DNA from: Trichosphaerium sp. ATCC 40318 | Taxonomy: Eukaryota > Discosea > Flabellinia > Trichosidae | Length of the DNA stretch: 64,000 nucleotides | NCBI GenBank assembly: GCA_038496445.1 | Contig: JALMLS010000455.1 | Span: forward strand, 1 to 64,000 | Reading direction: 5' to 3' | Shown here: piece by piece, positions 21,682-32,643 of the stretch | Numbering within the stretch: position 1 is the stretch's first letter | How the letters are laid out: the number at the start of each line of letters is the position of its first letter | Made by a program: the position numbers and the translations under genes | The notes under the pieces: generated by a model | Seen by the model: the letters and a program-made list of their open reading frames with translations, nothing else | Databases searched by the model: none | Told to the model about the DNA's origin: nothing

Positions 21682-24130
21682 TTATCTGTTTCTTTGTCGT
21701 CTCTTTTTTCGGTTTCGCTTGGCTGTTGCCCGTTGATTCGATAAAGCATTGAACTCATCAGATGAAGAAGAGTCAAAATCAGCTTCTGACAAGGCTAAAA
21801 TAACACGTGAGATTTCAAAAAAAGGCGAAAAACCTGCAGTAATTACCTTGTGCAGTTGGAGCTTCTCTCAGCGTGTGATCATCATCTTCATCATCAGATT
21901 CTACTGGTTGTTTATCTTCTGTGCTTGTCTCTGCATCAACAATCTGGTCCATAGAGCCAATTGTTGCATCTGGTAAGAAATACAACACAACGCGTCCATT
22001 AACACAATCTTTGAGAATTTCAGTAGCTGCCCGATAAGACATTGGCCTTCCTGACCTAGGTGCCATGTATCCACTATTGATACATTAGAAAAATATAAAT
22101 CAGTAGGATCCAGGCGTTACCGTTTAATAGCATAGCCATCACAGACATCAAAGGCTGACCACTGTTTGGCATCATCACCATTTGGATGTTTTATGCCATA
22201 AATCTTTTGTACATTTACGCGTTCAGCAAGATATTGTATAGCTCTAAAGAGTGTCATTGAACATGTCTTTCAACAAATACGTACGTGTAGGGTTCTCGGA
22301 CTTGGGCAATTGGGAAAATGCCGAGCAATATTTGAAGAGCCTTTGGCATGTCAATAGCTGGGAACACAAGACCTGGACAATCACAAAGCTGTAGATTCTC
22401 ATCAAGGAATACTAAAAACAAGAATTAATAAAAACCAAGGGCATAGATCAACTAGCATACTCGTTTGCTTCCACTTTGTGTGACCTGGTGTATTCGATGT
22501 ACTCACAACTTTCCTTCCTTTCAGAGCGTTGATCTACACATGTGTCAAAATCATGTTATGCACGGAAGTCGCATTAATTTCATACGTACCAAAGTACTCT
22601 TTCCAACATTAGGGTGTCCAATCAATCCAACTGTAAGGAATTTATCTTCTTCCCTGTAGTTTGTAAATACAGTAATCCTTTAAAGTTACGCAGAATACGA
22701 GTTATACCTTATTGTGTAATGGTTTTCATTCTTTGCTTCATGCATAGCCTTCTTGTAGTTGCCCACTACTTTAGAATCTTCTTTTTCTTCGTCACTATCT
22801 TCGAGTCCTCCTTGAGGAGCTGGTGTATATGATTTCTCTTGGAATTTCTTCATTCTGACATTTCCAGGCACCTGATATGTTACGGGAACTACTCGTCCCC
22901 GTTTTTCCAACTTTAGAGATTCAATGATTTGGAGAAGTGCTTGCGCGCCAACAGGAGCGTAGTGGTGCCTCCTCACAGTACGCTTCTTATCAGCTTGAAA
23001 ACCTTGCTCTTGTTGGTATGATGCAAGCGGTACGACGTGTGTTTTGGGGAATTTCCGCTTGAAGTAATCTCTCCATAGTGGAATATTCTTTGGAGGTACA
23101 AGGTCCGCCTTTGTGAGAACAACAATCAACGGTTTTTTGTGATCTTCTGTAATGTAGTGATACAGCGCTGGTGGAAAGTGAAACGTCGGGTGACGCATGT
23201 CGCATAGAACAAGCAACACATCAGATATCTCGCACACGCGCCACAGTTGGCGCCAAACCTACAAAAACCAGGTTAAGTTGTACTCACCAAAGATAGCAAG
23301 CGATCAAGAAAAAAAAAACCCGAGAAAATAATGACACTTTTATCATAACCTCAACGGAGATTTCATTTTGCGAATATGCCTTGCGTTGGGCTCACTAGTT
23401 TAAAAATAATAAAACAAAACTATTTTTACGTTTTCTGAATTCTGTACCACAACAAAGCTACAATTTGAGAATATAATTGTAACATATACAGCCAAGATAC
23501 GTAATTTAATGCGAGAAAGCAATTTGTACGTACTTCAAGGTTATGTTCAAAAAAATTTGTCCTAGCGTCTCCATACTTCTCGTGTATATCGTTCAAGTAC
23601 TTATTGAAGTAGCGCTCTTCGTTTGATTCTAGCTGATGCTTTGACATTTCGCGCGTCCACGGCGGCCTTTTTGGTATGTCTATCAGCGTAGCGTAGTACT
23701 CTGTGTCCGCAGTTACGGTGCCATACTTGGGTTTAAATGGTTCGCGGGCTTTAGCCTTACGCCGATCAATTTCAGCTCTAGGCTCTACGTAGAGTAATTT
23801 AATACCTCGTACACAACGCAAATCGCTTTTTCATTAGCCTTACCTTTAGCAAAGACAGTTGTCAATCTACGCGTGTTGTTATCCTTAGCACTTCCGCCAA
23901 CCGTTTTCTTGGAGTATGTGGGTGTGTTATCAACTTCTACATCGTCACCTGTTTCAATAACAAAATTTTAAACGAAATACCAACCATCTAACCAATACTA
24001 CAAAAACCAAATTGTATGCGTGTAATGTACCATCGGCGGCAGCAGCGGCGTTTCTTTTGCGTTGCCTGCGCTCTTGAAGTTGTTTCTTCTTTTGCTTGTG
24101 AGAGAAAGGCTTTTTCCTGTGCCTACTCAT
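21682..24130 (-). CDS. GNL1: Guanine nucleotide-binding protein-like 1 (circularly permuted GTPase)
   Basis: Member of the YlqF/YawG GTPase family, most like GNL1/HSR1. It starts MSRHRKKPFSHKQKKKQLQE, a basic nucleolar-type N terminus. The G motifs appear in permuted order: G4 VVLTKADLVPPKN, G5 region HVVPLASYQQEQ, then G1 GLIGHPNVGKSTL (near 22600) and G3 CDCPGLVFP (near 22360). Characteristic upstream text is ISDVLLVLCDMRHPTFHFPP. The C terminus ends in a basic Arg/Lys cluster (KRNRKKRRQRNR), with an acidic SDEDDDH stretch before it. At least eight exons. The gene diverges from SIN3. Confidence 0.92.
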
Positions 24131-24634
24131 ATTACAAGGGTTCAATAGGTACGGAGAGCAATATTGAATGAAATAAAAGTCCAAGGAACGGTTTTTTTCT
24201 TCAAACGGGAGTTTGGCCGTCAATTTGCCGTGTTTTCATATGCAAAAACTTGTCGTTATATTAAGTTTATACCTCAAATTAAACCCAAAAGCCAACAGTA
24301 GCTCTCTCGCTCTGCGTAGTAATTCACCGACATTGGTTATAATTTGTTACGGTCTCTAAAGGCGACGGTAGGACTTCGGTATGTAGAACTCGCCCTTTTG
24401 TCGCTGAAATACGCTCGATCCCTTGCGAACGCAAGCGCTTTGCTTGTTTTCCTCGTTTTGCCGGCTTTTCCTTGGCGAAAAACGCCGTCGTTCAAATCTA
24501 CCGCCGGGCGAGCTAAAACAGGAGAACTAGTTCTTCCACAGCGTTTTGCTTCGTAACAGATGTATTCCCATGGCCGTTCCGAAACTTTGACATACCCATA
24601 GGACGATCTGGTGTAACTTAAAAATTGAAACAAA
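24131..24634. promoter_or_regulatory. Divergent GNL1/SIN3 promoter region, GC-richer
   Basis: This 500-bp gap is open in more than one frame on both strands (24337-24633 minus, 24344-24556 plus), but neither ORF has a recognisable domain. The block 24380-24560 is GC-richer than its surroundings and holds GCGAACGCAAGCGC-like palindromic text. I read it as a shared promoter, with a small unrecognised gene as the alternative. Confidence 0.4.
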
Positions 24635-27600
24635 ATGCAGGCTACAAATCAAAGAGTTAAATTCGAGAACGCGTTGGAATTTTTGGACCGCGTAAAGACG
24701 GTATTCAAGGATAACGTTCGAGTGTACAATCAATTTCTTGATGTTATGAAAGATTTCAAGGCACAAACGTACGCACGCCCACCGTCTCTACACCTCAACC
24801 ACTGTGCAAACCACCTTTTTCGGATTAAGCTAAAAAAAAAAAAAGAGAAAATTTTCCTCCATTATTTTTTTTTCCCTTTTTATTGTTATTAACGGACACT
24901 AGCTTAACCACTCCTGGAGTTATCTCGCGTGTGAAATCTCTGTTCAAGGGTCATAACGACCTATTGTTGGGCTTCAACAGTTTTTTACCTGCGGGTTTTA
25001 AAATAACGTTGCAAGAGATACAAGCTGAAGAAGCGGCAGAGAAGGCGCAGTCCGGGCGTAATCAGATGGTAGTTGAGCGTCACCACGGCCGCGTACATGA
25101 TCCTCATCAGCCGCCAGTACACATCGCTCCTATACATACTGCCGCAGCGGACGAGCCTTTCTCTGTTCCAGCACGCAAACAACCAGAATTTGATCACGCG
25201 AGAAACTACGTTAAAAAGATTAAGGCACGCGTGCGTTAAAGTAGCCCACCTATAAGTTTTACTCTTTTTAAGTCGTCATTTGAAAAAAATAAAATCTGGA
25301 CGCTTTTGATTTTATCCGTCGAATTTTTCCGTCCCTTTTGCGCTCACCATATTCTGTCAGATGCGATTTGGCATGCAACCGCACATATATAAAGCGTTTC
25401 TCGATATTCTCCACACTTATCACAAAGATCAACACAGTATCCAAGATGTATACGATCAAGTCTCGCAACTATTCGGAGAGCACCCCGACCTTCTAGAGGA
25501 GTTTACACAATTTTTGCCTGATCCAGAACAACGAGCTCAAATGAAAACCCCTGACGAAGTGGCACGTGCGCGTCAAACTAACCAACGTGCTCAAGAACAA
25601 AATATGGCGTCACAAACTATGAACACACGTGTACGTAAAAAGTTACTCGCAAAAACCAAAAAAAACGTCCAAAAAAACCCCAAAAACGTTAACCGTTGAT
25701 TTAGTCCAAATTTTATGTTAAGCAAGACGACTTGTACGTTGAGCCCACAACAAGATCTCGATCGAAGAGGAAAGCAAAGGACAACCGCCGATCAAGACGT
25801 ACACCTGAGCAATCGAGAGGAAACTTTGATGAATCTTCAAATGGTTCATTTAAGGAGCTTGAAAAATTCTTTAATATCAAATTTGTGCTTCCAAAGGAGC
25901 GTTACAACGAGTTTGTCAAGTGCTTGTATCTTTTTAATCAAGACATCTTGACAAAGCAAGATTTGGTAGTATTGGTAAAGGGCGTACTTAAACCAGTTAG
26001 CAAGGAATTGTATGCTTGGTTTAGGGAGTTCATGGGTGTATTTGACGAAGGTACTTTTAGTGCACAAATGACATTTATAAAAACTTATGATTATTTAGAC
26101 TCTGATGAAGAGATGTCTGGTCCACTGTCTGAGTTTGATTTCACACAATCTGAAACTAGCGGTCCTAGCTACCGTGCTTTACCTGATAACATACCGGTAA
26201 TTTTATTTTTACTTTCATAAGATTGTTAAGCGTCGCTTTTCTAAACAACCATTAGGAACGGTTTACGAAATGTTCTGGTAGAACTGAACGAGAGGCTCAA
26301 TACCTCAATGACATTTGGATCTCTATACCAACAGGTTCTGAGGAAAGTGGTGGATTCAAGGCAGTGAATAAAAATGATTTTGAAGAGCAAATGTTCGTGT
26401 GTGAAGATAAGCGGTGCGTTCATTTTTTGAAGGAAATACGAAAAAAGAAACATTAACTGACATTTTTTGTATAGGTATCATTTGGATCTCGCCATGCAAC
26501 GTAACGAGAGTGCTCTTCTACTCATGATGAAGCTCTTAAACGAGATACAATTGTACAGAGAACAACACCCAGAAGCTCCTGCAAGCGTTGTGCCACCTGA
26601 TGTATCTGCGCAATTAAACGCAATGCTACCTTTCCAAAAGAACGCTATAAAGCAGCTCTATGGTAATACAAAGGGCGCAGCTGTTCTTAGGAAGCTCCAT
26701 AAATGTCCTATTGCTGTCATTCCTGTGTTGATACACAGACTTTCAGAAAAGGACGAACAATGGGAAGTACACAAGAGGAGATGCAATGAGGTATGTCCAC
26801 ATAAATACCGTCTTTGTTGTACCACATGAAGCTAAACCTTAATTTAGTATTGGCAAAGATTAAATGAAGACAACTATTTTGGAGCCTTGGACTACATGTC
26901 TGGTAAATTTAAACAAGAGGATAAGAAGGACCTGCAAACAAAATGTACTGTCACATTTTTTTTTCTTCTTCTTTGAAATTAGCTTATAAGATTTGTTAGC
27001 GTTGTTGTCATTTGGTAGATTACTGCAAAGCAAACAAGCCAAAAAGAGCATTGGCGAGTTCCTCATACCTGCAAAACCACAATTGACCTTTAAAGTCGAG
27101 CCAAAACGTTCCTATCGTTGGGTTTGCGAAATTGTAGATATTAACCCAGACAAGACCGCCTTGGAGGGACAAGAAACTGCCAAGGTAAATTACAAGAAAC
27201 TTTCGAACACAAACAATAAAACTATTCTGACTAACACTATTTTTAAAGGTCAAAGAGTTCTTGACAGCACTTATTGAACCCTTCTTCAATATTACGGAGA
27301 AAAAACCATCCACTGTCATTCAAGCAGCACAGCAAGAAGAAATTGAGGGTGGTCATTGCAAGCCTCTATCAACAATACGAGCTGATGACAATGAAAATAA
27401 GAACATTTTCTTTGGCAATGACGCATTTTACATCTTTTTCCGTTATTTCCATGTAAGTCTTATTATTCACTCTTGTTACCTTTTATTTGTGAACATATCA
27501 TTAACTTATAACTTGAAGATGCTCATGGATCGTTTGGCAAGGTTAATGGCTATGGCTGATGCAAACAAAGGGTTGCCACCACGAAGGAACAAGGACGACA

Positions 27601-29069
27601 TGACTGAGAGGCCTAATGACACAACTGATGATAAAATGCAGCGGTTGGTAGTTTCTGTTCAGCAATTAATCATGGGCGAGTTAACTCTTGGTAATTTTGA
27701 AGACTTGTTGCGCATTGATTTTGGTATTGACAGTTATATTCTCTTTACCATATCAGATCTACACACGCGCCTAAGAAGACAAGTACGCAGTCCCAAACTC
27801 TCTTTTGTTTTGGTTAAACGCTTTAATTTATCGATTATTATTTTGGTCTAATGTTATGTAGTTGTACAGTCTACTGGAAGATAATGCTGCAAAGCATCTC
27901 GTTGGATTGTACACTTACGAGCTTTCTAACACTAATGGTGTTGTAGAAGCAGTGTATTATAGCAATGTCATTAAACACCTTGGTGCGTCTCCTATTTCTC
28001 ATCAAAACAACCAAAAAACGAAGAGTTAATGTGTTGATTGTTGTTGACGTTTTTATTGTAGGTATGGGTGGAAAGTGTTACAAATTTGAGTTTGACAAGA
28101 AGGAGAGTACATTCGGTATTACGATTATCGATAACGCAAGTGCGCACTCTCCAAAGCACATGCACGTCAAAACTACTGGAAATTGGTCTAGTTATGTCAA
28201 CAGTTATGTACTTAATTCCGAGACTGGACAACTTCCAGACGCAGAACGCAAGGTTTATTTGCCAAGGTTCGTCATAGAGTTTTGACTCTGCAGAGTTACA
28301 TTTTTTTTGGATTCAAAACAGCAACCAACAAACAAAAACAAATTTTTTCCGGTGTCGAAAGGGCAATCTTGACTTTTCTTATATTTGCGTCTCGTTTTGT
28401 GATGGCTTATTCTCAACACGAGGCGCAACATTGGCCCAAGGGGCGTTGCGCCTCGGGTTCATACAAGCACACCATCATTTGTTTTTTCTTTTACTTTTCA
28501 TTTTTAAAGCGCAACAAAAACCCACCCCAGCAAAACATATTGCTTTGTTCAAAGTCTTGGTTGGTTCCTATCAATGACTAATTGCTAGGAACTATCGCCA
28601 AACTACAAGCAAGCTCAAAGACACCGAGGAATCAAAACTCGAAGTAGTTAACGATCTCGAAGCCAAAATTGATGTCAAGGATTACAAAACAAGATACATA
28701 GAGCATTCGGAGGTACGTCAATTCTGACTATTTTATTTTGGCCAAAACACACGTGATAAAAAAAAGAACTGCTACAACTTACTATTTTTACTTTCTGCCT
28801 TTTTTGGGAACTTCGTTTTATTTTGTTTTGTATTTTAAACTTACCACTATCATTTATAGGATTATCTCTACCGCCGTGGCACACGTACACAAGCTAAATT
28901 GACCAGCGTCCGCCGCAAATCGATGAAGCTTCTTGATTTTTTGAAAGTACCAGATCCACCTCAAGTCGTAGCGCCTACGGCACCAGCAGGCCCTGTTCCG
29001 CCTATTGTTCAACATCATGTAACTGCTGCGCAGTTGGTTGCGCAGCCACCACCCTTTGTAAATGTGTAA
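24635..29069 (+). CDS. SIN3: SIN3 transcriptional co-repressor scaffold
   Basis: Scaffold of the SIN3-histone deacetylase complex. PAH domains are visible in order: PAH1 [20 protein letters not shown] with [13 protein letters not shown] and [23 protein letters not shown]2 [16 protein letters not shown] with [18 protein letters not shown] and [23 protein letters not shown]3 [20 protein letters not shown] with VFDEGTF. The histone deacetylase interaction domain follows ([93 protein letters not shown]). The C-terminal Sin3a region contains [17 protein letters not shown]. About 12 exons, the last ending [10 protein letters not shown]. The start is the first ATG of the PAH1 exon. Confidence 0.95.
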
Positions 29070-29424
29070 AGTGTAGCAAGCTTATATAACTAAATTTTTT
29101 TTGTTACGAAATAACCATTGTTGTATTTGTTTGAGTTTTCTCACTTGATAATCTTCAAGCTTGCCGTTGCAGGCCTGAAACTGTTAAGTAGATGTCAAAT
29201 GTGGCGATAGTCTCTTCTAAAGCGACACTGGACATATTACTACACTAAGCAACTTCTTACACTCTCAAAGGCATTGGAATTCTCGGCATTGTTCGCAAGT
29301 GCCACGCACGAGGGTAGCTACACAAACAAGAAATAGTTTGTTTTTTTTGTAGTGGCTAACAGAGAAGGAGATCATTTGATAAAGAGAACAAAAGGCAATT
29401 TTTAAAAGTACAAGTATTTTTTAT

Positions 29425-29901
29425 TTACATCGTTATTAGTTTTTTTGTAGGTTTGGATAAATCTAGCCCTTGTTCAAGGGCCCACTCCTCAACCACTGCG
29501 CAAAACAGGTCTTCGACAATATCTTTGTAAGGATCACCTTTGAGAGGTTGCTGGTACACCGCCAAAATAAGTGCATCGCCTGCAACCAAAGGTGATGTGA
29601 CGGCTGGCTCCTTTGGTGAGGTTTTAAGCACCTTTGCTGGTTGCATTATGTTTTCACGCTGTATCTTGCTCTGGAGCTTCGCTTCGCGTGGGAGGTCCTC
29701 GTTGTGTAGTTTGACTTCAGTTTTGGGGAGGTCATCTCGAATTACATTCGTCGCCATGGCCTCTTGAGTGTGGACAATGCCAAAGGCGTCTTCTCCAAGC
29801 ATATTGTCTTTGTCCATAGCGTACTTTGCTTTAGATCGCTTGCCCTTCTTCTTGAAGATGTTGCAGAATGAGTTGAAACGTTGTTTGATAGAGTCGAACA
29901 T
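29425..29901 (-). CDS. Hypothetical basic protein, 158 residues, single exon
   Basis: Not recognised. It starts MFDSIKQRFNSFCNIFKKKG, an amphipathic N terminus followed by KKKGKRSKAK, then a polar middle with Lys and Glu, and a C-terminal segment GDPYKDIVEDLFCAVVEEWA that looks like an amphipathic helix, ending KKLITM. Codon use is even and the frame is long for this region, which supports a real gene. No membrane segment or known motif. It lies alone between SIN3 and a sparse region. Confidence 0.5.
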   Translation of the reverse strand: MFDSIKQRFNSFCNIFKKKGKRSKAKYAMDKDNMLGEDAFGIVHTQEAMATNVIRDDLPKTEVKLHNEDLPREAKLQSKIQRENIMQPAKVLKTSPKEPAVTSPLVAGDALILAVYQQPLKGDPYKDIVEDLFCAVVEEWALEQGLDLSKPTKKLITM

Positions 29902-31698
29902 TGGAGGAGTAGTTTAATTGGTTCGAGTAGATGGTTTATGACTTTTGTAACTTATGTAGTTTTTGCTGCACGAGTTTCTCAGTTTTATTTTAAGTCACTC
30001 AAACGTGTGGTGCTAACGCAACTGACTGTAGCGATTTGGACAGTTCTTGAGACAGAATTTACAAAATCATCTTTTTCCAACTCCTGCCTTTTTTGCAGAC
30101 ACACCAGAAACTGGTGCAATCTGTTTGTTGAGTGTAATAGAGTACAGTAGTAATGGTTTTAGAGCCTCTATTCTACTGTTGAAAAAAACGAACGATTTAT
30201 AGCAGCTATGCTGCATATTTCAGAGAATAAACGAGTCTAAAAGACGAGTTTGTGAACGTGCAACGCATTCACTAATAATTATGAAGACGAGTGTATCTAA
30301 AACGCAAAGCGTTTTGGTAGATGTAATTAACTAATAGCAAATAACACAAGACGAGTTAAACAAAAAGCAACGCTTTTTGTAAACAAGTCACACTTTTTAT
30401 TCAGGTTGGTAGGAATTTACAAACACAGCTGGGCCGATAGGAGCAAGAGCGCTCGCACTAGCACTGAATAATAGTATTCAACGTACCACAGAAGCCACAG
30501 CAGACCCAATCTTAGACCGCGTAGCCATACTTAAGAGCAAAATAACTGAATTAAAGTTTAAGTTGTGCTTATTTATTTGATATACAGCTTCTGGTACGTC
30601 TACAAAAAAGGTACCACTCGTTCAAAAAAGCTCCATTCGCCACTCGTTGTGGCAAAAAGTAACATATTCTGACTAAACAGAATTCCAGATTGCTTTTTTT
30701 GCTTGTTTTATTAAACTTGATCAAGTCTTTCAATTTACGTACCAACAAAATATATCAACGCAATCAGTTGAAAGCTGGAAAAAAGTTGAAAATTCTACGA
30801 GTTTTCTTTGTAAATCACAGACAGGAAACGTTTACGTGTAGGCGAAAAGAGCAAGGGAAGTTAACAACAAGAACAACAGCATTTTCGGTGTTGGAATATA
30901 AAAAATAAGTTGTTTTTTGTCGGTCAGCGGTTTTAACTTCACGTGTATTTTTAGCGTGGTCGTTGAGTAGCGAAGATATATAAATAAAGTGGCGTACGCA
31001 GTGGTGGCGATGTATACAGCCCACCAACTGTTGTACAATCGATTTTATTGAGCAAAGAAAATAAAATGCTGTCTACAAACTTGAACCAGCACATACTTCA
31101 TGAATACTGTATAGCTACGTTAGCTCACTTTTTTGCGTGCAAATATATATTGAGCTGAACAGAGCAATAAATGAGCACACGCGCATGTGGACGCAGCAGA
31201 ACCTACTAAGTTGTTGAACTGTTTTGTTCGGCTGAAGCAAATACTCCGCGGCCGAGGATTATAGCCTGGATAGTTTCTAACAACATACTGTGGTTTTAGC
31301 TTGTTACTTGTACATCAATGGTTCGATGGTAGTTCGCCATTCATCTTTTTGTGCAACTTGCAATGATCATGTAAGGAAACGCTCGCCTACTGTGGTGGAT
31401 GTAGAGTGCCGGCTCAATATTAAATGGCAACCAATTCGCATTACAGCATACTGAGAGTAGGCAAATATCCAACTCACTGCGTGTGAAAAAATTAATAACA
31501 GTTCGTAAACCGTTGGGCGAGTAGAGCGCACGTAGTTAAAAAGCAAGTTTCCATTCAAAAACAACACAAAGGCGTGCATTTTAACTGATAAAAAAGCCAA
31601 AAACAAAGCCTTTATTTAAACTACAACCCCAAGCTCAACTCAACTCACCCACCCACTCACACGAAAAATAAAAAAGATGCAAAAATTGTCTTTCGACC
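29902..31698. other. Sparse intergenic region
   Basis: Apart from the stem-loop array (30202-30379), I see no convincing gene. A minus-strand ATG at about 30529 opens MATRSKIGSAVASV and could splice toward ASASALAPIGPAVFVNS near 30420-30480, but the phases do not match, so it is not called. The rest contains short ORFs of random character. Confidence 0.4.
30202..30379. repeat. Array of four short stem-loops alternating with GACGAGT boxes
   Basis: Stem-loops are at 30202-30214 (GCAGC/GCTGC), 30252-30272 (GTGAACGTG/CGCATTCAC), 30299-30315 (AAAACGC/GCGTTTT) and 30361-30379 (CAAAAAGC/GCTTTTTG). ACGAGT or GACGAGT boxes stand at 30231, 30243, 30286 and 30350. The stems differ in sequence while keeping complementarity and a three-base loop, with period of about 45-60 nt. 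Function unknown; possibly a structured RNA or UTR element. Confidence 0.55.
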
Positions 31699-31921
31699 TT
31701 AGAGCTGCGGGCCACCACCAGCTCTAGACAAGACACCCATGGCCTTATTCACGCACTGTTTTCCAATCTAGCACGCGAGGTATCGTCAACCGGTCATTTG
31801 CAAGCAGATTGTTAATATACTTACGGGCGTTCGACGCGTGTATCCTGCTACCCCTGGTGAAACAGGGCACTCTTGAGAGGACGTATTTGTACCACTGCGA
31901 ACACCCAGTTTAACGCCCCCA
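31699..31921 (-). CDS. C-terminal exons of an unidentified small protein
   Basis: Two exons read well together on the minus strand: 31825-31921 encodes GGVKLGVRSGTNTSSQECPV then SPGVAGYTRRTP; a 57-nt GTAAGT..CTAG intron (31768-31824) follows; 31699-31767 encodes IGKQCVNKAMGVLSRAGGGP, QL and stop. Splicing keeps frame and the base composition is clearly coding-like against AT-rich flanks. The acceptor CTGTTAG before 31921 implies an upstream exon, but I could not find a start codon with the right phase up to about 32200. I do not recognise the protein. Confidence 0.4.
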
Positions 31922-32643
31922 CTAACAGAATGGATTTAAAATCCTTTTATTGATCACTATTTTGATCAAAATTTAATTGTGGTATTTGCTCATTTCTTCT
32001 AAAACCCTCCCACACGATAGCCACAACCTATTTACGCATTGTTGGTGCTTTTTGGATTATATACCCGAATTTAGAGTCTGTTTCTTGTGCGTGAAGTAGT
32101 GTAGTAATGGAAAATAAAAAAAGGTAAATTTCATACTTTTCGAAAACGGTTGGTCAACGCTTTGTGAAACGTCATTTATTAGGGTTAGGTTTTACGCTAC
32201 CAAAAATAGCGACAGCGAAGGTAAAACGAACTCCAGCTCAATATTTTTACTCTTCGTTTCCGCCTTTATGGTATTATTAGATGGCAAGTTGCTTTGTGGA
32301 CAACGGCTTACGCTACTTCGTGATACACGAGCAGTTTCTGTTTCCCAGTGGAGGATATGTCATTCTTGATATTCCCTGTACCTGTCAAACATAACACTGG
32401 GACTTGCTAGAACTCACGCCTGTTAGCCTCTCATACCACACCAATGACAGCCGGTATTCCGTCGTTTCTTTGGTTCTATTCCATGGAGTTGAAATGAGAG
32501 CTCATTTAAAAAATGTAGTACTACGTTCTTTGAAAGTGTTCAGTGTCACAGTAACAAACTTGGACATAATTTTTTGTTCATTTAAGGGGGTACAAACAAT
32601 TTGGGGTGTTTTAAAGGATTTTTTTTCAATTGAATCTTGTCAT
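31922..32643. other. Intergenic region downstream of RPN3
   Basis: This holds the missing upstream part of the small gene at 31699-31921, which I could not resolve, and a 31-codon plus-strand reading frame near 32270 (VLLDGKLLCGQRLTLLRDTR) too short to call. A single telomere-like TTAGGGTTAGG lies at about 32179-32189. Confidence 0.35.

Noticed and set aside
24337-24633. 98-codon minus-strand ORF and overlapping plus-strand ORF
   Set aside because: Both strands are open because the block is GC-rich; no domain or splice pattern supports either, and the region is a divergent promoter.
30420-30529. Mini-gene with a 23-nt intron (MATRSKIGSAV...)
   Set aside because: The two coding-looking halves do not join in phase with any GT-AG choice I could find.
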